From positions 496,001 through 560,000 of the forward strand of contig NZ_JAPKND010000001.1 of assembly GCF_026344035.1 (NCBI RefSeq): a DNA stretch of 64,000 nt. Direction: 5' to 3'. This document shows, piece by piece, positions 47,150-56,895 of the stretch. This stretch comes from Alcaligenes endophyticus (GTDB lineage Bacteria; Pseudomonadota; Gammaproteobacteria; Burkholderiales; Burkholderiaceae_B). The notes beneath the pieces are model-generated. The model was given only the letters and a program-made list of their open reading frames with translations, did no database searches and was not told the DNA's origin. The translations under genes were made by a program, and so were the position numbers. Every line of letters starts with the position of its first letter. The stretch's first letter is position 1.

Positions 47150-48073
47150 TTACAATGGCGTCGTGTCTGCGCCGGTGCGCTCCACAATCGCCTTGTAATG
47201 CTCTGGGCGCCTGTGACGAGCAAAGTTGAAAATATTATTCCGATAACCGTTCGCCAAATCGAGATCGCACACGTAGTTAATGACCTCATCATCTTCTGAT
47301 AAGGCCTGTACCGCAATCTCACCGGTGGGGGCTACGATACACGAACCACCTATCATCGGTATACCCTCTTCTACCCCTGCTTTGGCTGCCGCTGCAATCC
47401 AACACGTGTTTTGATAGGCAGACGCTTTAAGCGGCAATTGATTTTGCAAAGCGGGCAAATGGGCTGGCTCCCCTAAGCGGCCGTATGCCACCGGCGTGTT
47501 ATAACCCACCATCACAATATCAACCGCTTGCAGCCCCATGACTCGGTACGTTTCCGGCCAGCGCCTGTCGTTACAAATACACATTCCGATGCGCGCCTCA
47601 CCCGCATCAAAAACCGGAAAGCCCAAATCACCCACTTCAAAATACTTTTTCTCTAAGTGTTGCACAGGATAGTTCTCTTGTGCTTGGGCATCCCCGGGAA
47701 TATGAATCTTACGATACTTACCGATAATTTTTCCACCATCGACCAAGATGCTGCTGTTGAACTGGCGCTCTCCGGCCAACTCGGCATACCCAAGATAAAA
47801 ACCCACCTGCAAATCGCGCGACAGCTCAAAAAGTGGCAATGTCTCCGGGCTGGGCATCTCTGCCTCAAAATAGGAGCGTACCTGTGCAGGGTCGTCCATG
47901 CTCCAACGAGGGAAAAAGGTGGTCAGCGTTAACTCGGGAAAGACAACCCACCGCGCGCCTCGTGAAGCTGCCTCTTTTAACAACTCACACAAACGAGCCA
48001 CCACCTCTTTGCGGCTATGGTGTGCTTGTATGGGGCCTGTTTGCGCCACCGCTAAATGTAATGTTCTTTTCAT
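47150..48073 (-). CDS. N-carbamoyl-D-amino-acid hydrolase (D-carbamoylase)
   Basis: A nitrilase-superfamily amidohydrolase of 307 residues with the catalytic triad Glu47 (FPELTLTTFF), Lys122 (YRKIHIPG) and Cys167 (CICNDRRWPE). The match to the Agrobacterium D-carbamoylase family is unusually specific: FFPRW, HLEKKYFEVGDLGFPV, GYNTP, GSCIVAPTGEI and a C-terminal HRRPEHY. That enzyme releases a free D-amino acid, CO2 and ammonia from N-carbamoyl-D-amino acids. In most organisms it pairs with a D-hydantoinase; none is here. It lies 22 nt after the D-aminoacylase gene, which also yields free D-amino acids. An alternative is another N-carbamoyl or amide substrate. Confidence 0.88.
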   Translation of the reverse strand: MKRTLHLAVAQTGPIQAHHSRKEVVARLCELLKEAASRGARWVVFPELTLTTFFPRWSMDDPAQVRSYFEAEMPSPETLPLFELSRDLQVGFYLGYAELAGERQFNSSILVDGGKIIGKYRKIHIPGDAQAQENYPVQHLEKKYFEVGDLGFPVFDAGEARIGMCICNDRRWPETYRVMGLQAVDIVMVGYNTPVAYGRLGEPAHLPALQNQLPLKASAYQNTCWIAAAAKAGVEEGIPMIGGSCIVAPTGEIAVQALSEDDEVINYVCDLDLANGYRNNIFNFARHRRPEHYKAIVERTGADTTPL

Positions 48074-48095
48074 TTGGTTTGTCTCCTAATATCCA

Positions 48096-49553
48096 TTAAT
48101 GTGTGGCCTGACGCTCAAGCACGCGCCCTGGCCGAGCGCCTGTGGCTGCGCCCCCCTCAGTCCATACCTGAACACCATTCACATAGACCTGATGGATTCC
48201 CTTCGAGCGGGCCATAGGCGCCTCGAAAGTGGCTACATCGGCGATGGTGGCAGGGTCAAACACCACTAAATCAGCAAATGCACCAACAGCAATCACACCG
48301 CGGTTTTGTAGGCCAAATCGCTGCGCGGTCAACCCAGTCATTTTCCATACTGCCGTATGTAAGGGGAATAAACCCAGATCGCGGCTGTAATGCCCGAGCA
48401 CTCGAGGAAAAGTACCCCACAAACGAGGATGCGGATGGGTATCATGCGGTAGACCATCTGAGCCGATCATGGTGTCGGGGAAAGCCATAATGCGCTGCAC
48501 ATCCTCTTCGTCCATCATGAAATAAATCGCCCCAGCTGGCATTAGTTCGTCGACCACGTCCCAACGCGACTTACCCCGCTCTTGGGCAATCTCATCCAAA
48601 TCTTTACCCGTGTACTCAGGAAATGGTGTGCACCACGTGATAATGGTACGCGCAGACAACAAGGCGCGATCTTTTTTTAGCATGGTCGAGCCTGCCACGT
48701 AGGGATAGGCATCCAGGGATACGGACTGTGTCTGCATAGCTTGGCTAATCAAAGCCAACGTTTCAACCGAACGTCCAAAATTTTGCTGCCCCATCAGTTT
48801 ATGGTGCGAAATAATGACCGGTACCTGCAAGGCTTGGCCAATATGAAAAGTTTCATTTAGCGCTGCAACAATCTCGTCGCCCTCATCACGCATATGAGTG
48901 GCATACACACCCTGAGCTTGGCTCAGGGGCTGGCACACTTCAATGATCTCGGCCGTGCTGGCCGCCGCCGCAGGGGGGTAGAAAGTGCCCGTAGACACAC
49001 CAATGGCTCCGGCCTCTAGCGCTTCACTTACCATGGCTCGCATGGCCTGTATTTCATCCTCGTTGGCAGGCCTATCTAACTCACCCATGACCGCTGCGCG
49101 TAAGGTGGAATGCCCCACCATACAGGCACAATTAACGGTAGGCTCGGCATCACGCACCGCTTCTAAATACTCAGCAAAGCTGCCATACACATAGCTCCCC
49201 CCTGCATCGAGTAAATCTAAGGGGGAAGGAGGAGTGATATGCTTCAAAGGCGCTAGGCTAATGCCACAATTGCCGGTAATAACGGTCGTGACCCCCTGCG
49301 ACACTTTAGGTGTCATTTCAGGCGTACGCAACAGTGCATTATCGTCATGCGTATGCGAGTCGATAAAACCAGGCGCAAGCACCTTGCCACTAATATCAAT
49401 AAACTCACGTGCATCACTTGACGCAAACTCACCGATTGCCACAATTTTATCGTTGAGTATGGCCACATCAGCCTTAAATGGTTCGGCATTCGTACCATCT
49501 AATACCGTCCCCCCTGCCAAGATCAAATCAAATGCACGAGTGTCTACTGACAT
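48096..49553 (-). CDS. dan: N-acyl-D-amino-acid deacylase (D-aminoacylase)
   Basis: Amidohydrolase-superfamily zinc enzyme hydrolysing N-acyl-D-amino acids to D-amino acid plus carboxylate. With the start at 49553 (AGGAG 5 nt upstream) the metal ligands fall at His67 and His69 (DSHTHDD), Cys96 (TGNCG), His220 (YATHMRDEGD), His250 (ISHHK) and catalytic Asp366 (GSDGLPHD), the numbering I recall for the crystallised Alcaligenes faecalis enzyme. At 485 residues it is also the same length. Cytoplasmic: no signal peptide. It sits directly after the peptide ABC importer genes (50 nt), which could supply its substrate. The longer open frame upstream is rejected. Confidence 0.93.
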   Translation of the reverse strand: MSVDTRAFDLILAGGTVLDGTNAEPFKADVAILNDKIVAIGEFASSDAREFIDISGKVLAPGFIDSHTHDDNALLRTPEMTPKVSQGVTTVITGNCGISLAPLKHITPPSPLDLLDAGGSYVYGSFAEYLEAVRDAEPTVNCACMVGHSTLRAAVMGELDRPANEDEIQAMRAMVSEALEAGAIGVSTGTFYPPAAAASTAEIIEVCQPLSQAQGVYATHMRDEGDEIVAALNETFHIGQALQVPVIISHHKLMGQQNFGRSVETLALISQAMQTQSVSLDAYPYVAGSTMLKKDRALLSARTIITWCTPFPEYTGKDLDEIAQERGKSRWDVVDELMPAGAIYFMMDEEDVQRIMAFPDTMIGSDGLPHDTHPHPRLWGTFPRVLGHYSRDLGLFPLHTAVWKMTGLTAQRFGLQNRGVIAVGAFADLVVFDPATIADVATFEAPMARSKGIHQVYVNGVQVWTEGGAATGARPGRVLERQATH

Positions 49554-49603
49554 GTCTACTCCTGAATATAACCGAGGTTTGCGCCCAGCATAGGGCACAA
49601 AAT

Positions 49604-50590
49604 TTATAATAAATGGCAAGCAGCGCTGTGGTCGTCACTAAAACGCACCACAGGAGGAACCGTTTGGGCACAAATGGTTTGCGCCCGCGGACAGCGAGTA
49701 CGGAAAGCACACCCCGACGGCGGATTCAAGGGGCTGGGAATTTCCCCTTTCAAGCGCTCACCGATCGGCGCTCCCCGCGCGCCTTCCTCAAAGCGTGGCA
49801 CAGCTGCCATCAGCGCTTGGGTATAAGGATGCTGAGGGTTAGCAAACAATTCTTGACTAGTGCCTAGCTCAACAATGCGCCCTAAGTACATCACAGCCAC
49901 CCGATGGCTGATATGTCGGACCACACTTAAGTCGTGAGAGATAAACAAATAGGTGAGCCCCAAGCTTTTTTGCAAATCACCTAACAAATTAATCACCTGA
50001 GCCTGTACGGATACGTCTAAGGCTGAAACAGGCTCATCACAAACAATAAAGCTGGGCTCCAAAGCCAGAGCCCTCGCAATCACAAGGCGTTGCCGTTGCC
50101 CACCTGAAAACTGATGGGGAAACTTATCCAAGGCGTCAGGGTGCAAACTGACCAATTGCAACAACTCTAGCAAGCGTTGCTCAATGTACTCTTCGGAATG
50201 GTCGAAATTACGCAAGGGTTCAGACAGTATGGCTCTGACCCTCATGCGTGGATTCATGGACGAGTAAGGGTCCTGAAAAATAAACTGTACTCGCTTGCGC
50301 AACTGCCTCAAAGCGTTACTGCGCAAACCACCTATATCCTCACCTTCAAAAAAAACCTTACCCGCGCTAGGTTCTATCAAGCGCGCAATACAACGCCCTA
50401 GCGTCGACTTACCACAGCCTGACTCACCCACCACGCTAAAGGTTTCGCCTTTACGCACCTCAAAAGACACCTCATTCACCGCTCGCAAAGTGGCTTTACG
50501 CTTTTGATGCTTCACATCAAAATGCTTACTGAGCCCCTGCACCTGCAGTTGTACTGAGCCATCGAGCACATCACTATTGAGTTCTTTCAT
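49604..50590 (-). CDS. dppF: Peptide ABC transporter ATP-binding protein (DppF/OppF type)
   Basis: Second ATPase of a dipeptide/oligopeptide importer. Walker [10 protein letters not shown], signature FSGGQRQR, Walker [13 protein letters not shown], and a switch histidine in FISHDLSVV. The C-terminal OppF-type extension contains the [15 protein letters not shown] cysteine cluster characteristic of this subfamily. 328 residues. Follows the DppD-like gene by 28 nt and precedes the D-aminoacylase gene. Given its neighbours, the cargo is likely N-blocked or D-residue-containing peptides (inference). Confidence 0.92.
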   Translation of the reverse strand: MKELNSDVLDGSVQLQVQGLSKHFDVKHQKRKATLRAVNEVSFEVRKGETFSVVGESGCGKSTLGRCIARLIEPSAGKVFFEGEDIGGLRSNALRQLRKRVQFIFQDPYSSMNPRMRVRAILSEPLRNFDHSEEYIEQRLLELLQLVSLHPDALDKFPHQFSGGQRQRLVIARALALEPSFIVCDEPVSALDVSVQAQVINLLGDLQKSLGLTYLFISHDLSVVRHISHRVAVMYLGRIVELGTSQELFANPQHPYTQALMAAVPRFEEGARGAPIGERLKGEIPSPLNPPSGCAFRTRCPRAQTICAQTVPPVVRFSDDHSAACHLL

Positions 50591-50618
50591 ATCTTTTCCG
50601 TTCGGACGTTGGCCGCCC

Positions 50619-51599
50619 TCAAACGCCAGAGCGACACCAGTAACGACTCCCTGTCTCGGCCGTCAGCATACGCGGTGCCTCGCGCTCACATTGCTCGATA
50701 CGTGCGACACAACGCGACGCAAAAGCACAGCCTTGTGCATCGGGTGACCTAATCGGGACGATGCCAGGCAGCTCGGCCAGACGTTGCCCCGTTTCCCCTT
50801 GCGCATCCACGAAACCGGGCAAAGACCTAATAAGTGCTTGCGTGTAAGGGTGACGAGAGCGGTACAACACATCTGCCACTGCTCCTTCCTCTACCATTGA
50901 GCCGGCATACATTACCAACACGCGGTCACACGTTTCTGCCACTACCCCTAAATCATGGGTAATCAAGACAATTGCCGTCCCGAGTTCGACCTGTATGTCT
51001 TTAAGGATCTGCAAAATCTGAGCTTGTATGGTCACATCTAAAGCCGTCGTAGGCTCATCCGCAATCAATACCCTGGGTTTACAAGCTAAGGCCATCGCAA
51101 TCATCACCCGTTGACGCATACCACCTGACAGTTCATGCGGGTACTGCGTTAAGCGTTTTGCCGGATCAGACACTTGCACCAGCTCCAGCAAATCCTGCGC
51201 ATCACGCAAAGCTTGCTGCCGGCTTTTACCTTGGTGTAACTGGATAGACTCGGCAATTTGAACACCAATCGTAAAGACGGGGTTTAATGAGGTCATGGGC
51301 TCCTGAAATATCATGGAAACCTGATTACCCCGAATTTGCCGCATGCGCTTTTCTGGCATGTTAAGTAAGTCCTGGCCTTCAAATAAGACTTGCCCTTGAG
51401 TAATACGTGCTGTCTTAGCTAATAAGCCCATAATGGCTAAGGAGCTAACACTTTTCCCACACCCTGACTCACCCACAATACCCAGCGTTTCGCCTGCACG
51501 TACCGCAAACGACAAACCACTGACCGCCTGCACAGTACGCTCGAAGCCTCGAAACTGAATACTCAGGTCACGCACTGATAAGATTTCTTGTTCTCTCAT
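50619..51599 (-). CDS. dppD: Peptide ABC transporter ATP-binding protein (DppD/OppD type)
   Basis: First ATPase of the importer. Walker [11 protein letters not shown]-loop in IFQEPMTSLNPVF, signature ELSGGMRQR, Walker B VLIADEPTTALD, and the DppD-type C-terminus with GCAFASRCVARIEQC. 326 residues. Starts 7 nt after the permease stop. The sequence gives no direct hint of substrate. Confidence 0.92.
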   Translation of the reverse strand: MREQEILSVRDLSIQFRGFERTVQAVSGLSFAVRAGETLGIVGESGCGKSVSSLAIMGLLAKTARITQGQVLFEGQDLLNMPEKRMRQIRGNQVSMIFQEPMTSLNPVFTIGVQIAESIQLHQGKSRQQALRDAQDLLELVQVSDPAKRLTQYPHELSGGMRQRVMIAMALACKPRVLIADEPTTALDVTIQAQILQILKDIQVELGTAIVLITHDLGVVAETCDRVLVMYAGSMVEEGAVADVLYRSRHPYTQALIRSLPGFVDAQGETGQRLAELPGIVPIRSPDAQGCAFASRCVARIEQCEREAPRMLTAETGSRYWCRSGV

Positions 51600-51606
51600 G
51601 GCTCAC

Positions 51607-52449
51607 CTACAGCTTACCGGCCAGTTTAGGATCCAGCATATCGCGTAAACCATCTCCCACCATATTCACTGCCAACACCGTCATGGCTAAGAAAAGGCCG
51701 GGAAACAAAATAATATGAAATGCTAAGGATAAGAAATTTCTACCGTCAGCCATGATGTTGCCCCAACTAGGCATTTCGGGAGGAATACCCACGCCTAAAA
51801 AACTCAACACGGCTTCCGTGATAATGGCCGAAGCGGCGATAAAAGTGGCTTGCACCATTAAGGGCGCAAACAAATTAGGCAGCACATGCAAGACCAGCAC
51901 TTTGTGCGTGCGAGTACCCAAGGCATAGGCCGCTTCCATATAAGGTTGATTACGCAAACCCAACACCAAGGCGCGCACCAACCGCACAACACGTGGCACT
52001 TCTGGGATCACGATAGCGATAATCACGGTTAACAGACCGCCTCTAAAAGCGGCCATCAATGCAATCGCCAGCAAAATATTAGGAATCGCCATGAGGCCAT
52101 CCATGATGCGCATCAGCACCATATCCAGCTTGCGGAAATAACCTGCCAAAATGCCGATCAACGTACCGACAGACAAACTAACGACAGATACTGCCAAGGC
52201 CACTACCAGCGAGACCCGCGCGCCCCACACAACACGTGAGTACACATCACGGCCTAAAGCGTCAGTCCCGAACCAGTGCTGTGCACTAGGCGCTTTCATA
52301 CGTGCCAAAGGATTAATACTCGTGGGCGAATAGGTGGCTATCCACGGCGCTAAAAGGGCCATCAACGCTAAGACCACTAATACGGCCAAACCAATAAACA
52401 TCAGCGGTTGCTGACGAAAACGGTACCAGAGCTTACTACGCTTCATCAT
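51607..52449 (-). CDS. dppC: Peptide ABC transporter permease (DppC type)
   Basis: Inner-membrane permease with about six helices. N-terminal FRQQPLMFIGLAVLVVLALMALLAPWIATYSP, the periplasmic HWFGTDALGRDVYSRVVWGARVSL signature, and an EAA loop EAAYALGTRTHKVLVLHVLPN that contacts the ATPases. 280 residues, full length. Two adjacent ATG codons (52449, 52446) are equally possible starts. Confidence 0.92.
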   Translation of the reverse strand: MMKRSKLWYRFRQQPLMFIGLAVLVVLALMALLAPWIATYSPTSINPLARMKAPSAQHWFGTDALGRDVYSRVVWGARVSLVVALAVSVVSLSVGTLIGILAGYFRKLDMVLMRIMDGLMAIPNILLAIALMAAFRGGLLTVIIAIVIPEVPRVVRLVRALVLGLRNQPYMEAAYALGTRTHKVLVLHVLPNLFAPLMVQATFIAASAIITEAVLSFLGVGIPPEMPSWGNIMADGRNFLSLAFHIILFPGLFLAMTVLAVNMVGDGLRDMLDPKLAGKL

Positions 52450-52464
52450 GACTCTGCCTTTCCA

Positions 52465-53400
52465 TCAGCCTTCTACCCGTGGATCAAACAAGCTGTAGCT
52501 CAAGTCCACCAGGAGATTAATCAATACATAGACCCCAGAAGCGATCAAGAGAACGCCTTGGATCACGGGGTAATCATGACGCAGTACAGCATCGACAGTC
52601 AGGCGACCTAAACCCGGTATGGCAAAAACAGTCTCGGTGACCACTACCCCTCCTATGAGCATCGCCACCCCTACGCCTACGGTGGTAATAATAGGGTTAG
52701 CCGCATTTTTCAAAGCATGCCAAATCACCTTGCGTGAGCCCAACCCTTTGGCGCGCGCCGTCCGAATGTAGTCCTCAGACAGCGCCTCTAGCATCGTGGC
52801 GCGTGTCATGCGCGTCAGTAAGGCCATATACACAAGACCTAAAGAAATACAGGGCAAAATAAGGTGCCGCACATAGGGGAGTAAGCCTTCGGATAAAGGG
52901 CGATAACCTTGTACCGGCAACATGCCTAACTTGATCGAAAACACGTAGACCAATCCATACCCGATCAAAAAGACAGGCACAGAAAATGCCAACACGGAAA
53001 CGAACATAATCAGCCGATCTACCCACGTTCCGGCATGCCAGGCCGCCACTACCCCCAAAGGAATAGCGAACAGCACGGCAAAGACGATGGTAAACAGAGC
53101 AATAGAAATCGTAGGGCCCATACGTTGATGGATAAGTGTGCTCACCTTAACTTTAGTAGAGGTTGAGACACCTAGATCACCCTGCACGATTCCACCCGCC
53201 CAGCTAAAGAATTGCTCCGTTAGCGGTTTGTCTAAACCCATGGAGGCACGAATCTTTTGTACGTCTTCCACCGTTGCGTGTTCCCCTGCTAGTACTGCCG
53301 CCGGATCGCCAGGCGTCAAATGCACCAGCATAAAAACAAAAATCGCAACAACCACCATCACAGGGATGGTGGCCGCCACACGTCGAGCTAAATAAAACAC
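52465..53400 (-). CDS. dppB: Peptide ABC transporter permease (DppB type)
   Basis: Partner permease, 311 residues, about six membrane helices. N-terminal ARRVAATIPVMVVVAIFVFMLVHLTPGDPA, a central FSVPVFLIGYGLVYVF, and an EAA-type loop RTARAKGLGSRKVIWHALKNA. GTG start at 53400. The first permease gene after the binding-protein gene, as in dpp and opp operons. Confidence 0.92.
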   Translation of the reverse strand: MFYLARRVAATIPVMVVVAIFVFMLVHLTPGDPAAVLAGEHATVEDVQKIRASMGLDKPLTEQFFSWAGGIVQGDLGVSTSTKVKVSTLIHQRMGPTISIALFTIVFAVLFAIPLGVVAAWHAGTWVDRLIMFVSVLAFSVPVFLIGYGLVYVFSIKLGMLPVQGYRPLSEGLLPYVRHLILPCISLGLVYMALLTRMTRATMLEALSEDYIRTARAKGLGSRKVIWHALKNAANPIITTVGVGVAMLIGGVVVTETVFAIPGLGRLTVDAVLRHDYPVIQGVLLIASGVYVLINLLVDLSYSLFDPRVEG

Positions 53401-53437
53401 GGAATCAACTCCCCGTTCGCTTCCGAAAGCACAATGC

Positions 53438-55024
53438 TTACTTGCTGATATTCCACATTACTGGAATACCAAACTGCAGCAGGTCTGTGTTGGACAAGCC
53501 ACGCGTGGCCATGACTGGTTTGAACTCACCCCACATCACATAAGGCACGGACTCATAGGCACGCGCCTGAATGTCCGCAGCAAGTTCAATACGCTTCTGG
53601 GCATCCCCTTCTGCAATCCACTGACTGCGCAACTCATCCAGCTTTTCGTCACATGGCCAGCCTGGCAATCCGTTACCGCATGGTGCAGACAGCCACGGAT
53701 TAGTCACAGGCGTGCCTGCATCAAAGTAACCACCATGAGTGATGAAAATATTCCAGCCTCCATCCGCCACGGAGTCCTTCTTCAAACGACGCGACGCCAC
53801 TGTCGCCCAGTCCATCGCCTGCAAATCCACATTCACCCCGGCACTCTTTAGGGCTTCGCTCAACACCAAGTTCGCAGGCGAGTTCACGTTATCAGTAGGA
53901 TATAAAATCACCACTTTCTCACCTTGATAGCCTGCTTCTTTCAGCAACTCTTTCGCACGGTCGATATTAACTTTTGCAAAAGGAGCTGCACCGGCATCCG
54001 TGCTCAATGGCGAGCTGCAGGTATACATAGAAGGACAATACTGAGTGGCGTAATCACCGCTATAGCCCACCGCAGCCAACATTTCCTCTTGATTGACCAA
54101 GTGATATAGAGCTTGGCGCGCTAGTGGGTTGTTAAAGGGCGGGTTCGCAAAGTTAGGCACAATCATGCCCTGCGAGGCCACCGTTGGAGTCAGCTTTACC
54201 TCACTATTCCCTTCCAATACAGGTAGAAAATCAGGCGTTACGCTTTCAATCATGTCCACTTCGCCGTTTTGCAAAGCAGCGACAGCCGTATTAGCATCCG
54301 GAATGTAAATCCACTCCACGCGATCCAGGCTGACATGTTTGCCACCCGCTAGCCCGTCTGCAGGCTCGCTACGAGGAACGTAATTCGGGTTTTTCTCGTA
54401 CACCACCTTATTGCCTGGCACCCATTCCTCTTGCATAAAAAGGAAGGGACCGGAACCTACCATTTCGGTAATTGGTTCGTTAGGGTCGGTCTCGGCCAGA
54501 CGCTTAGGCAAAATAAAAGGAGGCATACCCGAGGGCTTGGACAAAGCCTCCAAAACTAACCCGAAAGGTTGCTCTAGGGTGAGCTCAAACGTTTTATCGT
54601 CGATGGCCTTAAAGGCTGCGCCATATTGCATAAGCAATTTGCCCAAGGTGTCTTTTTTAGCCCAGCGCTGAATCGAGGCAATGCTATCCTCAGAAGTCAC
54701 GGGCGTACCATCATTAAATTGCAACTGGTCGCGTAGGGTAAAACGCCATGTCAACCCATCATCTGAAGTGGTCCAGCTCTCGACCATTTGCGGCTGTGGC
54801 ATACCTTTGCTGTCTTGCCCAAACAAGGTATCAAACACCATATAACCGTGGTTACGAGTGATATAGGCCGTATTAAACAAAGGGTCTAGCGTTTTCAAGT
54901 CAGCCGTGGGTGCAAGACGCAAGGTGCTCTTGGCACTGACAGAAGGAGCGGCGATGGCCAGAAATACACTACCTAGCACAGCGGCCAATACTCGTTTGGG
55001 CGTAAAAACGGAAAAAGAACTCAT
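53438..55024 (-). CDS. dppA: Peptide ABC transporter substrate-binding protein (SBP family 5)
   Basis: A periplasmic binding protein of 528 residues. Its signal peptide ends SVSAKS; the mature protein starts TLRLAPTADLKTLDPLFNTAYITRN. Family 5 features include WTFTLRDQLQFNDGTPVTSED and NPNYVP. It captures peptides or other ligands for the DppBCDF-like complex encoded downstream. Family 5 also binds nickel, heme and opines, so the ligand is not fixed. Here it is flanked by an M81 peptidase and D-amino-acid enzymes, favouring D-residue-containing or N-blocked peptides (inference). Confidence 0.9.
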   Translation of the reverse strand: MSSFSVFTPKRVLAAVLGSVFLAIAAPSVSAKSTLRLAPTADLKTLDPLFNTAYITRNHGYMVFDTLFGQDSKGMPQPQMVESWTTSDDGLTWRFTLRDQLQFNDGTPVTSEDSIASIQRWAKKDTLGKLLMQYGAAFKAIDDKTFELTLEQPFGLVLEALSKPSGMPPFILPKRLAETDPNEPITEMVGSGPFLFMQEEWVPGNKVVYEKNPNYVPRSEPADGLAGGKHVSLDRVEWIYIPDANTAVAALQNGEVDMIESVTPDFLPVLEGNSEVKLTPTVASQGMIVPNFANPPFNNPLARQALYHLVNQEEMLAAVGYSGDYATQYCPSMYTCSSPLSTDAGAAPFAKVNIDRAKELLKEAGYQGEKVVILYPTDNVNSPANLVLSEALKSAGVNVDLQAMDWATVASRRLKKDSVADGGWNIFITHGGYFDAGTPVTNPWLSAPCGNGLPGWPCDEKLDELRSQWIAEGDAQKRIELAADIQARAYESVPYVMWGEFKPVMATRGLSNTDLLQFGIPVMWNISK

Positions 55025-55052
55025 GCTCTAAAATCCTGAGAAAAATTAAAAC

Positions 55053-56504
55053 CTAGGCCGGATTGCTCAAAGGCCACTTGGGATAAACAATATGCTGATA
55101 AGGTAGCGTCGTAATATCGGGGCTGACCGAGCCCGGGGTACTCAAATACAGTACACGCTTGGCCACAGTCGAGAAGTCCGCATAAAAATGCTGTGATGAC
55201 TTGACCACTATGTATTTACGCGCCCCTAAATCGACCCCAAATTGCGTAAACAAATCGGCACTAATGGCCTGATTACGATTACTGGTCAGAATTAAAACAA
55301 TCCCATTGACCTCCACCGCTGCTGTGTCACCGAGAGACACGCGAGTATTAGCCAGCCCAGTCATATAAGCATCTTCGCGTATGGCCAGCACCGTGCATCG
55401 CGCATCCACTGGCTGCCCTGAGGCGGGCGACACCTTACCACCGATGCGTAAATCCAAGACAGCACCTTCACCGGCATTCATACACAAACCCACCGCACCG
55501 GGGTCCCATATCGGGCCTATAGCGGCGTCCGTAATACCATGCTCTAACAGGTACTGCAAAACGAACGTGGAATCACTGGCCGCGCCACCCCCTGCATTAT
55601 CGGCAGAGTCTGCGAACACCACGGGATACTGTTGTTCTTGATCGGCGTTAGCCAAGGCTTGCTCTAGAGGTAAATACTCTGCCTGCAAGTCGTCGCGCAA
55701 CGCAATAAGTTGCTGCCCTAAACGCTCGGCCAATTGGGCGGCTGCATCGGCATCGTTATCGGTATACACCAGCAGCTTGCTACCCATTCCAGGCACATCT
55801 CCCCAAGGAAACCCATGCACCACAGAAATCGATAAAATCCCCGCTTGCTTTTCTAGTTCAAACAAATGATCGACAAAGCTACGCATAGGCTGACGGCTAG
55901 TGTGCATGATCGAAATCATCTGGCAGTCATACAAGGCGTAGGTTGGCTTTATTTTTCCTTGGTACTTCGCTGCGCACAGATCCACCAACTCGTAAGCACG
56001 CTCCAGAATATCGGTATGTGGATACTCCTTAAAACACACCAAAAAGTCGGCCTGCTCATACATTTCAGCCGTCATATGACAATGTGGATCCAGCTCTGCC
56101 CCAATAATGACATTTGGCCCCACCATGGCACGGACACGGCTAATTAAGTCGCCCTCGCAATCGGGATAGCCTTCGGCCACCATTGCCCCGTGCAAGCCCA
56201 ACAGCACCACATCTACGGGTCCTGCACGTTCCAAGTCAGAAAGGATTTCGTCACGCAAGGCCTCATACGCTAAACGGGTGGTCAAGCCGGCGGGCACCGC
56301 CCCTGCTACCGCCCCTTCGTGCAGCGTCCAGCCATGCTCTTGCGCGCGCTGGCGTGCCGCCCATAGTGGGCCTGAGTACTGCAACATTCTGTCTGGATGC
56401 GTGCCTGCAGGATAGTAGCCCCGCTCTTTGAAGGCATTGATGCCAGTAGGAATAGGTGAAAACGTGTTGGTTTCTGTGGATAAACCAGCAGCAAATAATC
56501 GCAT
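55053..56504 (-). CDS. M81 family metallopeptidase (MlrC-like)
   Basis: A 483-residue protein of the MlrC/DUF1485 family. N-terminal LFAAGLSTETNTFSP, GLHGAMVAEGYPDCEGDL and ELDPHCHMT hold likely zinc ligands. The C-terminal domain shows VFADSADNAGGGAASDST, GPIWDPGAVGLCMNAGEGA and VVKSSQHFYADF. The founding member cleaves linearised microcystin, a peptide with D-residues, but most members are uncharacterised and often sit beside peptide ABC importers. No signal peptide, so it acts in the cytoplasm. Start at 56504, 9 nt after the RidA stop. Substrate unknown; peptides with D-residues would fit the context. Confidence 0.85.
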   Translation of the reverse strand: MRLFAAGLSTETNTFSPIPTGINAFKERGYYPAGTHPDRMLQYSGPLWAARQRAQEHGWTLHEGAVAGAVPAGLTTRLAYEALRDEILSDLERAGPVDVVLLGLHGAMVAEGYPDCEGDLISRVRAMVGPNVIIGAELDPHCHMTAEMYEQADFLVCFKEYPHTDILERAYELVDLCAAKYQGKIKPTYALYDCQMISIMHTSRQPMRSFVDHLFELEKQAGILSISVVHGFPWGDVPGMGSKLLVYTDNDADAAAQLAERLGQQLIALRDDLQAEYLPLEQALANADQEQQYPVVFADSADNAGGGAASDSTFVLQYLLEHGITDAAIGPIWDPGAVGLCMNAGEGAVLDLRIGGKVSPASGQPVDARCTVLAIREDAYMTGLANTRVSLGDTAAVEVNGIVLILTSNRNQAISADLFTQFGVDLGARKYIVVKSSQHFYADFSTVAKRVLYLSTPGSVSPDITTLPYQHIVYPKWPLSNPA

Positions 56505-56513
56505 CTGATTCTC

Positions 56514-56879
56514 CTAGCGCTCAATGGCCTGAATTTCAATTTCCAAATCTACGCCCATGGCTAATTGAGCTTGCACGGTAGACCTGACGGGTAAGCCATC
56601 TTTGAAATAGCTGGCATATACGTCGTTAAAATCCGCAAACATAGCCAAGTCGCTTAACCACACGGTGGCCTTAATCACATCCCCAAACCCTAAGCCCACT
56701 TCACGTAAGCTGTCTTGCAATCGGCCCATTACAGCATGCGTCTGGGTGCGTATATCCCCCCGTACAACCTGACCTTGTTCATCCATGGGTATTTGCCCAG
56801 AAAAAAACACAAAGCCTTGGGCCCTTACCATGCGAGAAAAAGGCAATCCCAATGGGGAGGGGTAACGTTCAATAGTCAT
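56514..56879 (-). CDS. ridA: RidA family imine/enamine deaminase
   Basis: A 121-residue trimeric-type deaminase that hydrolyses reactive 2-imino or enamine acids to keto acids plus ammonia. The substrate-carboxylate arginine is present (Arg99 in PVRSTVQAQLA) with the conserved C-terminal EIEIQAI. I choose the ATG at 56879 (MTIERYPSP), which has AAGGA 8 nt upstream; the ATG at 56888 would have no spacer. It follows the D-amino-acid dehydrogenase gene by 16 nt, and the imino acids made by that enzyme are the textbook RidA substrate, so the pairing is meaningful. Confidence 0.9.
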   Translation of the reverse strand: MTIERYPSPLGLPFSRMVRAQGFVFFSGQIPMDEQGQVVRGDIRTQTHAVMGRLQDSLREVGLGFGDVIKATVWLSDLAMFADFNDVYASYFKDGLPVRSTVQAQLAMGVDLEIEIQAIER

Positions 56880-56895
56880 GGTTTCCATCCTTAAT

